Shown here piece by piece: positions 36,010 to 49,894 of a stretch of 64,000 bases of DNA. The stretch is from assembly GCA_022113835.1 (NCBI GenBank), contig JAILWY010000004.1, positions 3,785,501 through 3,849,500 of the forward strand, read 5' to 3'. The stretch is from Atopsyche davidsoni (taxonomy: Eukaryota; Arthropoda; Insecta; Trichoptera; Hydrobiosidae). Under the pieces are notes generated by a model that had not been told where the DNA came from, searched no databases, and was given only the letters and a program-made list of their open reading frames with translations. The position numbers and the translations under genes were made by a program. Numbering within the stretch: the stretch's first letter is position 1; every line of letters begins with the position of its first letter.

Positions 36010-36230
36010 TACACCCTGAATCTTGGCACTTCCGGTCGGCCGGCCACCCGCGCATCCTGCATTCAGGATGCTGCAAACACTTCCTCTTAAATATTACGGT
36101 CCTGAAGTCGCAGCAGTATGGATCCTTTCACGGCCATGAATACGGTCGAAAGCTCGCAGGGGCTTGAAGTTTGCTCGCTGCTTGAATTTGAATTATTACA
36201 AAAAGAGAGCTTCGAACTTTTGTTTCAGCT
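36010..36230. other. Mixed-composition block with a perfect small hairpin
   Basis: GCATCCTG (36052-36059) and CAGGATGC (36064-36071) form a perfect 8-bp stem with a CATT loop, next to CGGTCGGCCGGCC. The surrounding 200 bases are non-repetitive and GC-richer than the flanks. No T run follows and no open frame is present; it is a candidate regulatory element. Confidence 0.3.
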
Positions 36231-36530
36231 TTGCCACCCACTGAAGACTGTCGAGAAGACTGAATCAATATTTGCATTTTTGTATCATTAATTTAATATA
36301 TTACACTAGCCATATCATATGAAAAAAAAACAACAAAACTAATTTTTATATTTAAATAAAATCCAACGATGCATAAACTAATTGTTCTAATTTATAGTAA
36401 AATCAAGTATAATTTTTTCAGTAAAATTTTGCTCAATAATACAAAGTGATAAACTATGTATAAAGAATAGTAAAAAATATTCTATGAAATAAAAATAACG
36501 TAAAAGAGTTATACAATTCTTGATTTAAGT

Positions 36531-36759
36531 CAACATTACTAATATTTTTGAATAAAATACTTGAGTGATTTTCCACATTTTCGTTTTTATTAGTGACCGG
36601 TTTCGCCAACCTCCAAAAATGCCATCGTGAAAGGTTGGCGAAACAGGTCACTAATAAAAACGAAAATGTGGAAAATCACTCAAGTATTTTATTCAAAAAT
36701 ATTAAAATGGAATTCCACCAAGTACTCTCTGTTAAAATATTGAATTTCTCAACATTACT
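36531..36759. mobile_element. Fold-back repeat family, copy 4, full palindromic form
   Basis: The element occupies 36541-36749 and is flanked by the direct repeat CAACATTACT (36531-36540 and 36750-36759). The left arm (36541 to about 36612) and right arm (about 36631-36703) are nearly perfect reverse complements with a loop of under 20 bases. A 46-base tail after the right arm ends in the family's constant TATTGAATTTCT. The flanking duplication of 9-10 bases fits Mutator-like elements better than hAT (8) or mariner (2), but I do not recognise the termini. Confidence 0.8.
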
Positions 36760-36834
36760 AGACAGATTTAATATATTAAAAAAATATACGGAATATATCT
36801 ATTATGTTTTAGAACAATAAAAACGATACAGTTT

Positions 36835-39800
36835 TTTTTTATTCTGTATACTAAAAGTCATCAGAGTTGGATTCGGCAGTAACGGTTCATTTTTCAGACG
36901 ATTTACAGCTTGTTACTTTAATTTAAAAATAAAAGAGTTTTATGTGTTGAAAAAGTTAGCAAGCGGAAGAAAACTTTGCCATAAGAATAAATTTGGTGAA
37001 TACGTAAGTCTTTATCTTAGAATAATAACGGTTTTACTAATTTTGCAGGTACTCTTAAAGGGTGGTTAGTGCAATAAGGGGTTAATTGTACATCAGAGCA
37101 TTTAAATAATTATACAAAGTTCAAGAGTTCAATTTATTTCAAATCTAGCAAGCTCTTTTATAAAAATATATATTTAAAATAAACTGAATATCATACTTCA
37201 TTTCCACATAAAAATATAAACGGTTTTGAATAAGGATTTAAATACAACAATGGCGTTGTAAAGCATGCCTGAAAAGGAAGCTGTTAGCTATCACACATAT
37301 TTCCGGCTTTTAAATCACTCTGTTGGAGGCTTTTCAGATCGTTCCTAATACTTAACAATCACTTCAATAAATTCAGCACCCGACGGCGGCAAATCCTCCA
37401 ATATATCGACCGAAGCCCATAAATTTGCAACTAAATAACCGTTATGCAAAGTCCGCAGCCACGGAAAGCCGGCGAGCATTTGGAAACAGGTTTTTTTTTT
37501 TTGGATTTTACGTAAAAGTAATAACCTTGCTTAGGATGTCTTTTTAACATTTAAAATACGCTAGTTTTTTTTTTAGAATTCATTCGAAACATTAACACTG
37601 ATATTATGTGTAAAAACTAGCAGCAATACCAGCAATTTGTAATATCGAGAAAATACTTATTCTCATGCAGCCATTGTTGCAAGTATTCTTTGCATTTCCT
37701 TATTAAAAAAAGCGTCAATTATTCATAGAGCTGAAATAGAATTATCAAAACTAATAATAATAGTATTTTTACTTTAAAAAAATACTTTTTATTTGTTGAC
37801 GTGACTAGTATCGATATCTGTGATGCTAAATATTTCTTTAAAAAATATATAACACTAAGTTATTTCTGACAAATACTTCAAATATTTTATTATAAAAAAG
37901 TATTTTTATTATCAGTTTGCAAACGTTAAACTTTTGCATCTAACATAATCACGAATAAATTGTATATATTTTGTAAAATGAAAAGTATAACCAGCAATTC
38001 ACAAACATTTCAAAATATTAACCAGAATAAAGTCATTTGCATTTCTGATGCGACATTAAACGAAATATGAGTTTGAATGTTTATTTGAATAAACATTCAA
38101 TTTTGTTTTCGGTTCAGGCAATCAATGCCCGTTTCTGAACCACGAATTTCTATTTTCGATTATTACATTTCAATTGGTTACGTACAGCGAGCACGCTTCA
38201 TCTGCATCAGCTCCCTGGCAGGGGTCCAAGGTTAGTGGGTCCTGTGCCAAGTCTCCAGGAGACTCCAGGACTTATGAGAAAAGACTGTACGGCGTTGTTT
38301 AGCACTACCAGACTACTAACTTAATTCAACTCAACACCACAATTATATTGCTTTAATTAAGCAAAAAACCAATGCTTTCTCTATGGTAAGCATATTTTAT
38401 TTTTTTGATAAAAAGTAATTCGTAAATATATAATAGCTGCCAATAAAGAGAAACAGGAGCTTTTAAGATGAAAGCTCTATTTTCCGCTTGTATACATAAG
38501 AATATGAGCTTCGATAGTAATAACTCACCTAGCCGATCAAAAAATCATATTGACAATTTAAAATATGGAGTTCTCATGGTAAAAGCTCAAAACGACGAGG
38601 TGACAGAAGCTTTCAATGTAAAAGCTCTACCTTGGATAAACAGCTTTGATCAGTATAAAAAAAGCATTCCAAAGTGAAAGCTCTACTTGTCGCTGCAGTC
38701 AATATAAAAGAACAACACTTTCACCTTAAAATACTATATTGTGTACCTATAAATACTCCGACTTACTAACATTATCTCTATCTCAAGACTCATCTTTCTT
38801 AGATAAAGTTTGGGTAGACGAAAGCTTCTTACACCATAAAATAATCACAAATAATTAGTAATTTATTTTTTTATCCTTCATATTATCCGTTTTTCATGTT
38901 GATTCAGTTATCGACAACGGTTTATTCAACTTATAACAACAGCTGCCAATACCTACAAATATACATAGTGACTTTAAAAATCTTTAGTGTTTTTAAGGTT
39001 GTATCCAAAAATATTACGTGATACACCAATAAATTAATAAATATGAAGCCTTTGTATTGGTAATTGTATTATTTTTTCAAACGTCGGTAGAGCTAACTTT
39101 CATTCGATATGAAAAAACTTTTCGAGGAAAGGGCGCAGTCCTTTTACAAGCGAGGTTTTTTTTTCAGCAAAAAAAAATCGCCAATAAAACCATCCAGCAC
39201 TGGCTCACAAAGTTTGCGGACTTTTTCCGTCGCCAGATCTCTGAATTTGTAAGAGAAGTTGCCATTTATTACAGTAAAACAAACAATACCAGAAAAAAAT
39301 AATGAGAGACAGGAACGGCAAAGATATTAATTTAATGAGATAGACAATTTAATGAGGAAGGAGTAGTTTACTTATTCTTTAACACACTGAATTTTTAATG
39401 AAACTTTAATTAAATCAAATTAGAAGTGCTTTAACTTGTAGCTTTTTAAAGTTTGAATATATGTTTAAAATTGCGTTATTTTTATTTTTATATACAGTAG
39501 TACAAAAGTTTCTAAACTGGATTTAAAATAATAGGATACAAGTCTATTTTTATACTACTTAAATATAAAAACTATATATATTTTGTGTATTATTAAATAT
39601 ATAGTATACTAGTTTATATTGATTAAAAATAATTGGGTCACTATATTTTTTTAATTATGTTATCAGTAAACTGGTAAAGCTTAGAGTGGTTTGGTCGGTT
39701 TCAAATAGTTCAACGACTTATCCGTTTATTACTGCGAATTATAATCCATAGCGTCCTATGATAACGAATTCAGATGGAAACACGGAATTACATTAATATA

Positions 39801-42800
39801 TAATTAAGTAAATTAAATATTTATAACGCAGGGTGGTGAGTAAATTATTAATCGCGGATTTGAAAGATAAAATGAAACGGGAAATTAGTTGGAATTCGTG
39901 TGCCAAGTAGTCTGCGGCCCATCGTGAGATCTCACATGGTGATAGGACTTGGCAAAACTTGGGCCACGAAAGCCTCCTGGGAGGGTAGACACCCCCCTGC
40001 CCTTTCTCCCTCCAAGGGTGGTCCATGCTTCATGGGCTGCTGTATTTATGGACGCAGGGCTGCCGATCTTTCCTTGACCATTTTATCATTTTAAAATCAA
40101 AATAAATAAAAAAAAAAACGCTCTAGTGTCTCTTTAGAAAAAAACACAGGTACATTTTAGATACCCATCAACTGGATTTTCCAAGCTTAATTTATAATAA
40201 TAAATAAATAATTGACTTGCCGGAACTGATAAATTTTTAAGTCTTTGTAGCATGATGTTAAAAGATATGCTGATATATTCTAATATTATTCATAAAAACT
40301 ACATTATAATAAAATTACAACGTTCTCTTGTTAACAATTTAAAATTATTCTGACAGATTATTTATATCACAAAAAAACAGTAACATCATACCAAGTATAC
40401 TTCTTTGAACTTTAACATTTACAAAAAAAAAAAAATCTCGTAAAATGAAATGATATAAAAATAAATTACAAAGGTATTTCTAAAGTCAAAGGTAAAAGGT
40501 TGTGTTCAAATGGGAACCCTGTGTGGGAGGAAACGCTGGGTCGCTACCTTGCCAGTGAAAATCAATCCAGAGATGGAATTACGCCCTCCGAGTACATTAT
40601 ATCGGAGGTTCTGCCCTGATACCTGTTTATCTTGTTCTCAAAAATATCGAATCGAAATAACACTGCGTTTAAATTTGAAATAAGGTTGCTATTTAAAAAG
40701 GCGTTTCCCTAAATGTGAGTCGATAGATTTCCATTAAGGGTTCATTGATAAAAGTACAAATTTCACGGGAAATCGACTAAATTAAATTTAACAGATCTCT
40801 TCATTTCGTTTATTCTGTTATTTCAAACCATTATTAATGATACTCAATGAAAAATACTTTGTAGGTATGCAATTAGTCAATAAAGGTTATAAGCGCGTTT
40901 AATATTTATTAGAAAGTAAGAATCAATCTCAGGTAAGAAAATTTATTTTTATCTGATAAGTATACTTGTAATATATACGAAATAAGGTGAAAAATCTGTG
41001 TATTGTATTGAAGACTTTGTTATACTATGTTTACAAAATATCAATTCCAAATCTACTTCATGATTATCAAATTAACTGTAAATTGAAACTACTGAAAGAA
41101 AGTAACTATTTTTCTAAATAAGTAGTTTGGGTAAAATATACGTGTTTCATGTAACCTTTGTGGTGTACCTCATGACTTTTTTTTATTTAACATGGTACAT
41201 TAATTCATTTCTCATTGGGATTCGAAGAAATGCATTTTTACTTGAAAGTAATGTATGAAGTCTATCAAAATTCAAATAAGTGTAAATATAGTAACTTTTG
41301 TCTATATTAAATATTCATAACTTTAACATAACTGCTCATTAGACGACTAAATAAAGACTTAAATACCCTTGATATTTACTAGTAGTATGAAACTAGTTAT
41401 AACCCTTTGTCATAAACGTTTGTAGTGACTTTCATATATTACACACTAAAAGTTTTGGATGTTTTTTCACTCATAAATAGTCGCAACTTACTGTTTCTAA
41501 TTATATAATATTTTTTTCTGGTAATATGCTTTAAAAACTTTGCTTCTCATTTATTATAAAGTAAAAAAAAATCAAGGTTTTTAATTTAAATTTTATAAAG
41601 TAATAAGTTAAAAATTATTTGCCATAAGCAAAGCAAATAAACTCATTAAAAATTTGAGAATATTCTAAAGTTATATACGTATGAAGGTTCAGAGGATGTG
41701 TCTAACTTTATATGACTTCACAAGTAGAAATAAAATAAAAACAACAGAGGTTTTTAAATTATCGACTTTAATTTCTATTTACTCGAAGATCATTTATATA
41801 TTTAACCTTGTAATAATACTGAGTGTAAAATATATTTTGAAATAAGCGAAGAGCAATATTTTTCAAATTTTTATCTGTAAATGGGTGGTTACTACAGATT
41901 ATTTTGTTTCATATTTAACTGAAATGATCGTAGTTATATAAAATGAACGAAATCTGAACTTCCTCACTGAGTTTTGCATATATTTCAGTACAACAGTTTG
42001 CATGCAATATTGCCACCACGCCGGCTCGTTGGAAATTCAATTTCATTTTTTTTTACAGTGACATGTGTTAAATATTTATGGACGCATTTGAACCAGATTT
42101 GTACCACGTTGTACTTTTTAAATTATAAATTGTCAATAAAGCATATAAAGATAATTTAAATTTGCAATATTAGCAAATTTTACAGTATACTTATAGTGAA
42201 TTATTTATAAAGAGTAATAGTAAATTCGATCATTTCATTTTTGCATTATTTTTTATATTTGGGGTCAATTTGGAACTTTGTAGTGGATTAGAATGTATGT
42301 TGACTTTAGACTCTTGATGAGTCGGGGGTTAAGTTTATTATTAAGTTGTTGAATTTAAACTGTGTATGTGTTATCTTTATAATTAGTAATATTCTAAAAA
42401 TATAATATATCACCTCCAAGTACTTTCTGTCATAAATATTGAATAGACAAATGTTTATAAGCATTTAGATTTAAACCTAAATTGTTGTCGTCGGTTAAAT
42501 TGGTTCGCCATTTAGAAATCTCAACTAAACCCAGATATATAACGATTTGTTAAAAGACGATCCTCAACGGTAAATTCCTGTCTTGATTTATAAAGCAAAT
42601 CGAGACTCTCTTTCGGAAGAAGAGAATGTGGGCGAGATGGTAGATAATGCCAATTTGAATTAACTTGTTAGTGGTTTGTGGGCAGTAAATCGCTTTTGTA
42701 TCTTTGTAAAGGTTTTCTTTATTACTTTTGTAAATCTCAAATCTTACTGACCGTATTTCATCATTAGAAGACGATATAAACGTACAAAAGAAGCATAAAA

Positions 42801-43730
42801 GTAAAATGCAAAATTCAATGTTGAATATTTTTTTTCTTGCTGCTACAAAATGGGACACGAATGATAAAATTATGTAATAAAATATTTGAATATTCTCTTT
42901 TTCTCTGAGTGAATTTCTATGCGTACTTGCGGCCTTCTACCAGATCTGGATGTATAGAGCAAGTGCGTGGATGTAATGTGAGTATTACAATTGCGTAAAA
43001 TGATTCATAAGGGATGCAATCCTTGGATTCTACTCGTCTCAATGAGATCAAAATTATTGAAAAATGGCCATTACCTGCTGGATTAATTCTAATTATTTGT
43101 AATAAAATATCAACATATTATTTCAAATTATTTTCAATACTACTTAATATTAAAAACATTTGTTGTTTTCATACTAACTGTAAATAAAAAAAAACATAAT
43201 TTTCCTGATTCAAAACCATATTTAAATAACTACAAATTTAAAAGTGGATATCACAAATTAAAAATCAAAAAACTAACTATTCGCTAGAAAGTTGTAACGA
43301 CTACTATAAACGTAAATTCTCTTGTTTTTTTTCTCTATTTATATCGTTAATCATTATTTGTCATAAAAAAAGGTAATTGATTAAATAAGGCTTAAAGGGA
43401 GATAAGCGGCGAGGAAAGGACTTGAAGCGATTATAAAGTTTGATAATTAATTTGTTTGACATTTGCTTCATGTAATTATAAAAAAAAACTAATCAATTTT
43501 ACCTTTTGTTATAGCTTGGAAGCAAACTATAATAAAATTAAAATAACATTGAGTATCTTTTTTACTAAACTCAGATAATAATAAACATCTATAATTAATC
43601 ACAAAACACTCGAACTTGAATAGTTTTTAAGTAAAAAAAGAAGTCAATTAATATATTTTATATTAAATGACGACGTTATCATTAAACCAAAAACACCATC
43701 GAATTATTTTTATGAATTTGGACTGAATAT
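36835..43730. other. Intergenic AT-rich sequence with scattered GC-richer blocks
   Basis: There is no supported gene. GC-richer, non-repetitive blocks lie at about 37375-37490, 38095-38300, 39890-40050 and 40500-40630 and are candidate regulatory sequences. A run of degenerate copies of GAAAGCTCT occurs at 38468-38690. CCAAGTACTTTCTGTCA near 42417 is a scrap of the fold-back family. Open frames at 39057-39302 and 42550-42858 have no recognisable content. Confidence 0.4.
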
Positions 43731-43734
43731 ACCT

Positions 43735-43930
43735 TAGGGGTAGTTCCTATTCTCTTCACACAAGTGAGGCATCGGGGTGTCAAACTCATCACTTGCAGAC
43801 GCCAGGAAGTTCCTGATTAATCCAGATGTGAGGTGTTCTGATTACGTGCCGTGATCACCTGAGACTAATTAACGAACAGGTAATTGCACCCGGAGGAGAG
43901 AGACTACACTTTATTTCGGTGTTAATTCAT
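43735..43930. other. Candidate conserved non-coding element with homeodomain-like sites
   Basis: A non-repetitive block of balanced composition in AT-rich surroundings. It includes ACTAATTAACGAACAGGTAATTG (cores at about 43864-43884, TAATTA and TAATTG) and GTGATCACC. There is no frame and no splice pair. Regulatory function is inferred from composition and motif content only. Confidence 0.35.
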
Positions 43931-44849
43931 AGGATTCACAGTCCAGATCTGACCGATGAAATTAGATTTCAAAAAGGTGAAAATCCTGCCCGAATGGGTA
44001 AATTTTCGTTCTCGCACAATAAACAGAATTAATTATTTTACACATTATTATTTTAACAAGTTTTTATGGGTCTATAAAACGCGAACGAAGTTGTTTTATA
44101 TAGAGGCGTTATAGGATTGTATGCTAACATTTAAATTCAGATTTGGTAATATTTTAAACCAAAGTTCTGTATTTGGGACAAAAATATATACTCATTTTTT
44201 AGCAAAACTGTTAACACTTTGTTTCAATTTTATTTATCGTTAAAAAGACAATATTTGTTATTTGTTTAGTTGGTTTTAGAAATTTTGTTAATCAAAAAAA
44301 CTTTCCATACACTAAGACTTGCTCGAAGTCTTTGCATATATAAAAACTGCATTTATGATTCAGATTCATCTATACTGGATAGAATAAGGGATTAAGTCTT
44401 ACTCTTTAGAAAATTGTATTTTATTAATAGTAGAATAGAATTTCCGGAAATTAGGAGATGGCTGTAGTCTACAAATACCTTAAAGTTATAATTATCAATA
44501 AAAACGTTTTTTTTTTAATTTTAAGAGGTTTCTAGAAGCCAGAAAATTTGCAGAGAAAGATCGATGAGATCGGTGTTAAACGAAAACTCGATCAAAATTG
44601 TATGTACAAAATAATTATATACTATTCTTGATCAAAAAATGTGTGAATAGTTTTCTACTACTGTGTGAGGTTTTCTTCTTATTTGAGATTGAATACCACA
44701 ACCCAGTTTTAAATAAAAAAAGTATGATATTATTACCAAAAAAAAAAAATTGCTCCATAAATCTTTGTTTCAATAAAATGATTAGGAATTGCGTCATTCT
44801 ACGGCAGAAGAAGCTGAAAACAGTAGATTTAGACCTGAAACAATACATC

Positions 44850-45200
44850 TGATAGGGAGAATCATATTTCACGAGCCCCGGCACGCTGAAATGCGGAAAA
44901 AAGGCGTGCAGCTCTACAAGGTTTCAATTAAGGCTCTCTTTGCCGGGCCCACACATTTCAAATGTGCTTTCTGCATACGTAACGAGGCTTTATTATATTA
45001 CTTGAATACTTATTCCACTGGCTCTACGCACGGGATTTTCAGGGGGAAAAAGGCCGTAGATTTTTCTTGTGTTGTTTTCCGGTGAACTATTAAATATTAA
45101 ATGGTCGTACATTTTCGATCCTGGATATCTCCGGAGTGAGGGCCGCTCAGGTTTGCTCGGAAAATTAGTATTCCCGGGGCTTAAATATTTGATAAGGTGG
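44850..45200. other. Mixed-composition block, candidate regulatory element
   Basis: Higher GC than its flanks, with a 98-codon plus-strand frame (44789-45085) that overlaps an opposing 89-codon frame. Neither shows a domain or a signal peptide. The ATTTCAAATGTGC and CCGGGCCC words are isolated. I call it non-coding. Confidence 0.3.
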
Positions 45201-45579
45201 CCGAAGGTAATGAATGGAGATTTGTAGTGTTATTGTGATGATAATTTTACTGAAATTATGTATAACATTATTTATATTGTGTAAAAACAATTGATTTATA
45301 TTTAAGTTATTGTTTTATTTGCACAGTATCAAAGTACAGAAAATCAATTTTTTTACTAAATATTCTCGTAGTTAATATTTGATAATGTGGATAGAAATAT
45401 AAAAATAGAGATTTGCAGTTCTTATTGTGATGATATATTTCATCATTTATCTTTTGTACAAATAATTTATTAATATTTTAATTATTACTTTATTTGCATA
45501 GCGATAACGTTAAGTAAACAAAATTAGAATTAGGCTGGAGGTTATAAATAAGTATTTATTCTTGTAATAGTAATGATAT

Positions 45580-45700
45580 AATATATTCAAAAAATATTTT
45601 TGTAAGAAAAATTAAGTGATATTCCAAATTTTATTTTTTTAGAACGGAATAACATCATCATCAAAATTGTAATGAAATTCCATCAATTACTTTCTAAAGA
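45580..45700 (+). repeat. Decayed fold-back repeat copy
   Basis: AAAAATATTTTTGTAAGAAAAATTAAGTGATATTCC (45590 onward) and GAAATTCCATCAATTACTTTCT (45672 onward) follow the two blocks of the fold-back arm with heavy divergence and a lost core. Confidence 0.35.
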
Positions 45701-45907
45701 AAATAGAGGGCATCGCATTTAAAACAAGTTTTTCAAATTGTGGCCAAAAATATGAACAAAATATTATTCGACGACAGTAAAATTAATATCTTTGTTTTTA
45801 ATAATATTTTTTAGTATTTATTTGTGATTGCATTAAAAAGTTTGTCGATTTTTTGATTAAACGTCAATCAGATGCGTATTTATTACCCATTACGGGTTTA
45901 TTATATT

Positions 45908-46077
45908 ATTACTAATATGATTAGGCACATTAGTTCATATATAGAAGATGATTTAAAGAAACTCATCATCATTCAGAAAAATATCATCATCCCACACAAA
46001 TCACGATGATATTTTTCTGAGAGTATCTTTAAATCATCTTCTATATATGAACTAATATGCCTAATCATATTAGTAAT
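45908..46077. repeat. Long palindrome, arms of about 75 bases
   Basis: The left arm begins ATTACTAATATGATTAGG (45908) and the right arm ends CCTAATCATATTAGTAAT (46077), with continuous complementarity through TTCATATATAGAAGATGATTTAAAG and, after a small bulge, an inner stem TCAGAAAAATATCATC/GATGATATTTTTCTGA. The loop is about 20 bases. The outer 50 bases differ at only about two positions. There is no coding content. It may be a MITE or a palindromic insertion; it could fold as a long double-stranded RNA if transcribed. Confidence 0.85.
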
Positions 46078-46079
46078 TA

Positions 46080-47570
46080 AAAAGTTTGCTTAATGTCATT
46101 ATACGTTTCAATTTATGAATCATAATCGAGAAGAAAAAAAAGTATTACATCAATTATTAAAAAACTAATCAATTCTTAAAATAAATACGTCTTTTCCAAA
46201 GTAATTTTCTAAATTATAAGCTTTTATCAAAAATGTACCAAATAAATAAGTAAATCGAGTCTCGATGTTTCCAGCCAATGCTCAAAGTATGATTGATTGT
46301 TGACTGAAGAAGAATAATCCAACTTTAATTTCCGCCAGCCGCCAATGTTATTGATACAAAACGTCGATATTTTTTAGTTTCGATATTGACAAATATACAT
46401 ATTTTCTATCTAAGCATTTTGCTCCCCGCCTTTTCATCCTCTAGCCAAATTTTGAAGAGTCCCCTCCATTCGAGGGGAATTCGTGAAAGGCGTACAAAGC
46501 TCTACATTTTGTAAGTGCAGTACAAAAATACCAATACGTTTACCATCCACAGCAAAATATTTGTACAAAATACGAACCTATTTTATTTCATGATAGACTG
46601 ACTCAATATCTTATACTTCATATTCAAACAACAAACACAAATAGCCAATCAGCTAGGAGCCAACGATCATTTTTATTCGCGAGCCCTTTTGTTGTGAATT
46701 CGCAAGACTGAATTCTGAAAAACCCTCTTGAACGAAATATAAACACAAATGTTACAAATATAAATGATCGCATCTGGGTTTTTTTATTTTTTGATCTTAT
46801 TTCTCTATTATCTACTCTACACAAAATGTGTTTTTATGATTTTCGACATTTTTATTCAACCTAATAAAAAATGAAACTATTAATTTTTTTCTAAAAGAAT
46901 GCTGATACAAGTAAAAAAAAATATTTTCTTTTCAATATTATAATATTTTATTCAACATAACCGAAAATATTTTTTTTCAAGTACTCAATTTCAATTGTTT
47001 AAATATACTGTTTATATAGCTTACACTAATGTCAATATTTTCGCAAATTCCAAGTTGTTAAATTTTATTTAAAATATATAATAAACTATGAAACTAATAC
47101 TATGTGAAAAGTATAGTAAACGTTAAGTGTTCAGTATAACCCTTTAAAAGCATCATCTGTGGGAATATCCGATTTGTAAGTTAAGATAACCGTCATGGTT
47201 ACCATCGTTTGTGTAGACTGCGTGACTGGTAACGGAAATTCACGACAGCGATCGGCTTCTGATAGTCTTTTGATAAAGTTTCATCCACACTAGTGATGGG
47301 CGTGATCGATTAAATTTCAGTATAAACTTGCTGTGATAAAATTGAAAGAATTATCATGAGTTACAACCAAAAGGGGTAGAGCTCTATTTATGGTCTTACA
47401 TGTTAAAAAAAGCATTATCGTAGACACTGTGTGGTAAATTCTGTATACCAAGTACAAGCTAAAAACAGAAAATATACATAACCCTGATGAAATTTATAGG
47501 CAACATAAACGCGGTGTTTTTATTTACGATTGTTGTAACGACCGAGAAAGCCCGACATATTAAAAACTCA
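46080..47570. other. Intergenic AT-rich sequence, no gene seen
   Basis: I see no structure I can support beyond A/T-rich runs. Confidence 0.4.
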
Positions 47571-47574
47571 TTTT

Positions 47575-48440
47575 TAAGTGCAAATCACATCTCGGTTCAA
47601 ATGGGTATATTTTCTCCCCCATGGCTGTGCTCAGTGGGGCAACTTCTCCGCTACATTTCGCTGAAAAACCTCGATATTTTTGATGGAACGAATAATGATA
47701 CCACTCGGAGTAGGCTGCCAAGTTTTCAGAGGGAATCCCATCGGAGCGTGATAACGATGGTAATATCTTATTAAGCATTTTATTGATTGTCATCGTGTTC
47801 CTGAAAGCTGAAATTTTCTGTAACAGCATTAAATGTCAAGACTATTATTATAATGTCAAACATTGCTAATTTTATTCAGAATAAAGGCTTTCTTAGCATT
47901 ATTATATTATACTATTTTTATAATTATACTTGTTCGTAGAATTATAATTTGAATACGTTTTGTAATATCATAACAGTATTTAAATTTCACGCTGTGTTTG
48001 TTTATATTAAAATTCCATAAAGAATACTTCAAGATTGGTTATTATTATAATTACTTATATAGTATTTGTGATTGTTATAAGCAAACACGTAGATTTAAAT
48101 AAATATCATACGAGAATTGATTATTAGCAATGTTTACAAAATATTCCACAAAAATCCAATATTTTCCCAAGAAAATATACAAACATGTACATTTATGATG
48201 CCGAAAAAGGCGTGCTAAATAATATACGTAAATATTAAACACAAGCCAACACGGTTGGACCGCGAAAAACCCCAAAAATACAAATCATCCCTCGACTTCC
48301 GTAAACAAAAAACACCCCACCTGTTACACGAGCCTCCCTTACAGCAGAGTGCTCGCTAAGGGCGCGGTACGAATCTACCCCGAATGAGAAAAACCTCCCA
48401 GGCATATTGGCGACTGAATAGGGCTACTTTCCAAATTATG
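47575..48440. other. Two GC-richer blocks within AT-rich sequence
   Basis: Blocks at about 47590-47770 and 48270-48430 differ in composition from the flanks. The first carries opposing open frames of 95 and 89 codons without recognisable content. They are candidate regulatory elements; no gene is supported. Confidence 0.3.
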
Positions 48441-48444
48441 GCTT

Positions 48445-49890
48445 TGATATGATACTTGATATCTTGAATATAAAAGCCTTGTCTGTCACCCGTCTAGGGG
48501 TTTTTTGTTTTTTCATCTTCTTCTGAAAACGGGGGAGGCAAACTCTTGTATGAAGGTATATTTTTACTGTATCTAGGAACAAAAGAAATTCTAGTTTCAT
48601 ATTGGAGTAAACTTTCTTTCATAACCAATTTTCAATTAAATAATGCAACTATTGAATCATGATTAAGTTGCAGGTATATGCATATACTTACAGCATATTG
48701 AAAGTATATTTACGTGGGGTCGGTATACATTGAATCACTTACTAAATCTAACTTGTGCCATGCATCCGCAGCAAGTTCACCTGCCAGGTAGGAGAGTAGG
48801 GGAGGGAAGGGGAGAAAAATAAACGGGAGTAACGATCGACGGGCGTTACTGTCTGCGTACTTTGAGTTCAATCTGTTATTTTATTAATTTTTTAACGGAA
48901 TTTCTTAACAACTTTGTACTTTATGTGCATACTTTACTTAATGCCTGAAGCGTGTGTTTTAGTAGAATTTTTTATTACACTAACCTTGCTTGCTTAAAGC
49001 TTAAAATCTATACGATTTATTATCGACAAACCGTTAAAAAAAATTATATGCACAGTAAATTTTTTTGTACCGTGCGATACTAAAGCTCATTTTTGTAGAA
49101 TACATATCTGTTTATCAAACGAGTGTCTTGTTTTTATATAAATTATCTTTAAATAGAAATAAACGATAAATTTTGAGTAATGAGGGATCTTTATGTAAGG
49201 ATTATCCTTATTGATGGGAAATTTGCATCAAAATGATCGAATAGGGTCATTAGTTTATATTATAAAGATTTATTTTGATATCCATTTATCAAAATATAGC
49301 GTAATGATATCCAGATTATAACATACGTTCATAATTTAATATAAGCCTCTTCCTGTATAATCAATATTGATGTTGGAGTACACATTCATTAATTTATTAT
49401 AATTGACTGACTAACCAAACAGGAAGAAGGGCTTTCAATAACTACCTGAAATCAGTTTAATTTGATTAATGAAAATTAACAATCTAACTGAAATTTTCTA
49501 TTTGGTTAAAATACAAACACTTTGAAACTTCTGAAACTGGCACATTGCGTTCAAAAATTTAATTTTGATTTTTGATATCTTTAGAGAAAATGTTGTTACC
49601 GATAAGAATTGTGTCTGAATTTTAATTATCTTGATTAACTTAAAATTTCAGCTGATTATAAATGCTTATACGTGATTTTTTTAAGCATTGTGTTGTAACT
49701 ATAAATTATGTATGCTTTTAATTTTAGACATATTTCAGCTGCACTTCAGGATTGGTTTTCTGCCAATAACTAATGTCATTCACAGTTTTGAATATTTATT
49801 TTTCCGAATCAAATGATATAAAGATAGGCGTACCAAAGAATGTAAATAAATAATGCACACTTCAGGAATGATTTTGTGAAATTTGAATAT
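48445..49890. other. Intergenic AT-rich sequence, no gene seen
   Basis: A purine-rich stretch (GGAGAGTAGGGGAGGG region) lies at 48790-48820. Nothing else could be assigned. Confidence 0.4.
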
Positions 49891-49894
49891 AATA

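Noticed and set aside
44789..45085. 98-codon frame overlapped by an opposing frame
   Set aside because: Neither frame has a domain; balanced composition of the block explains both.
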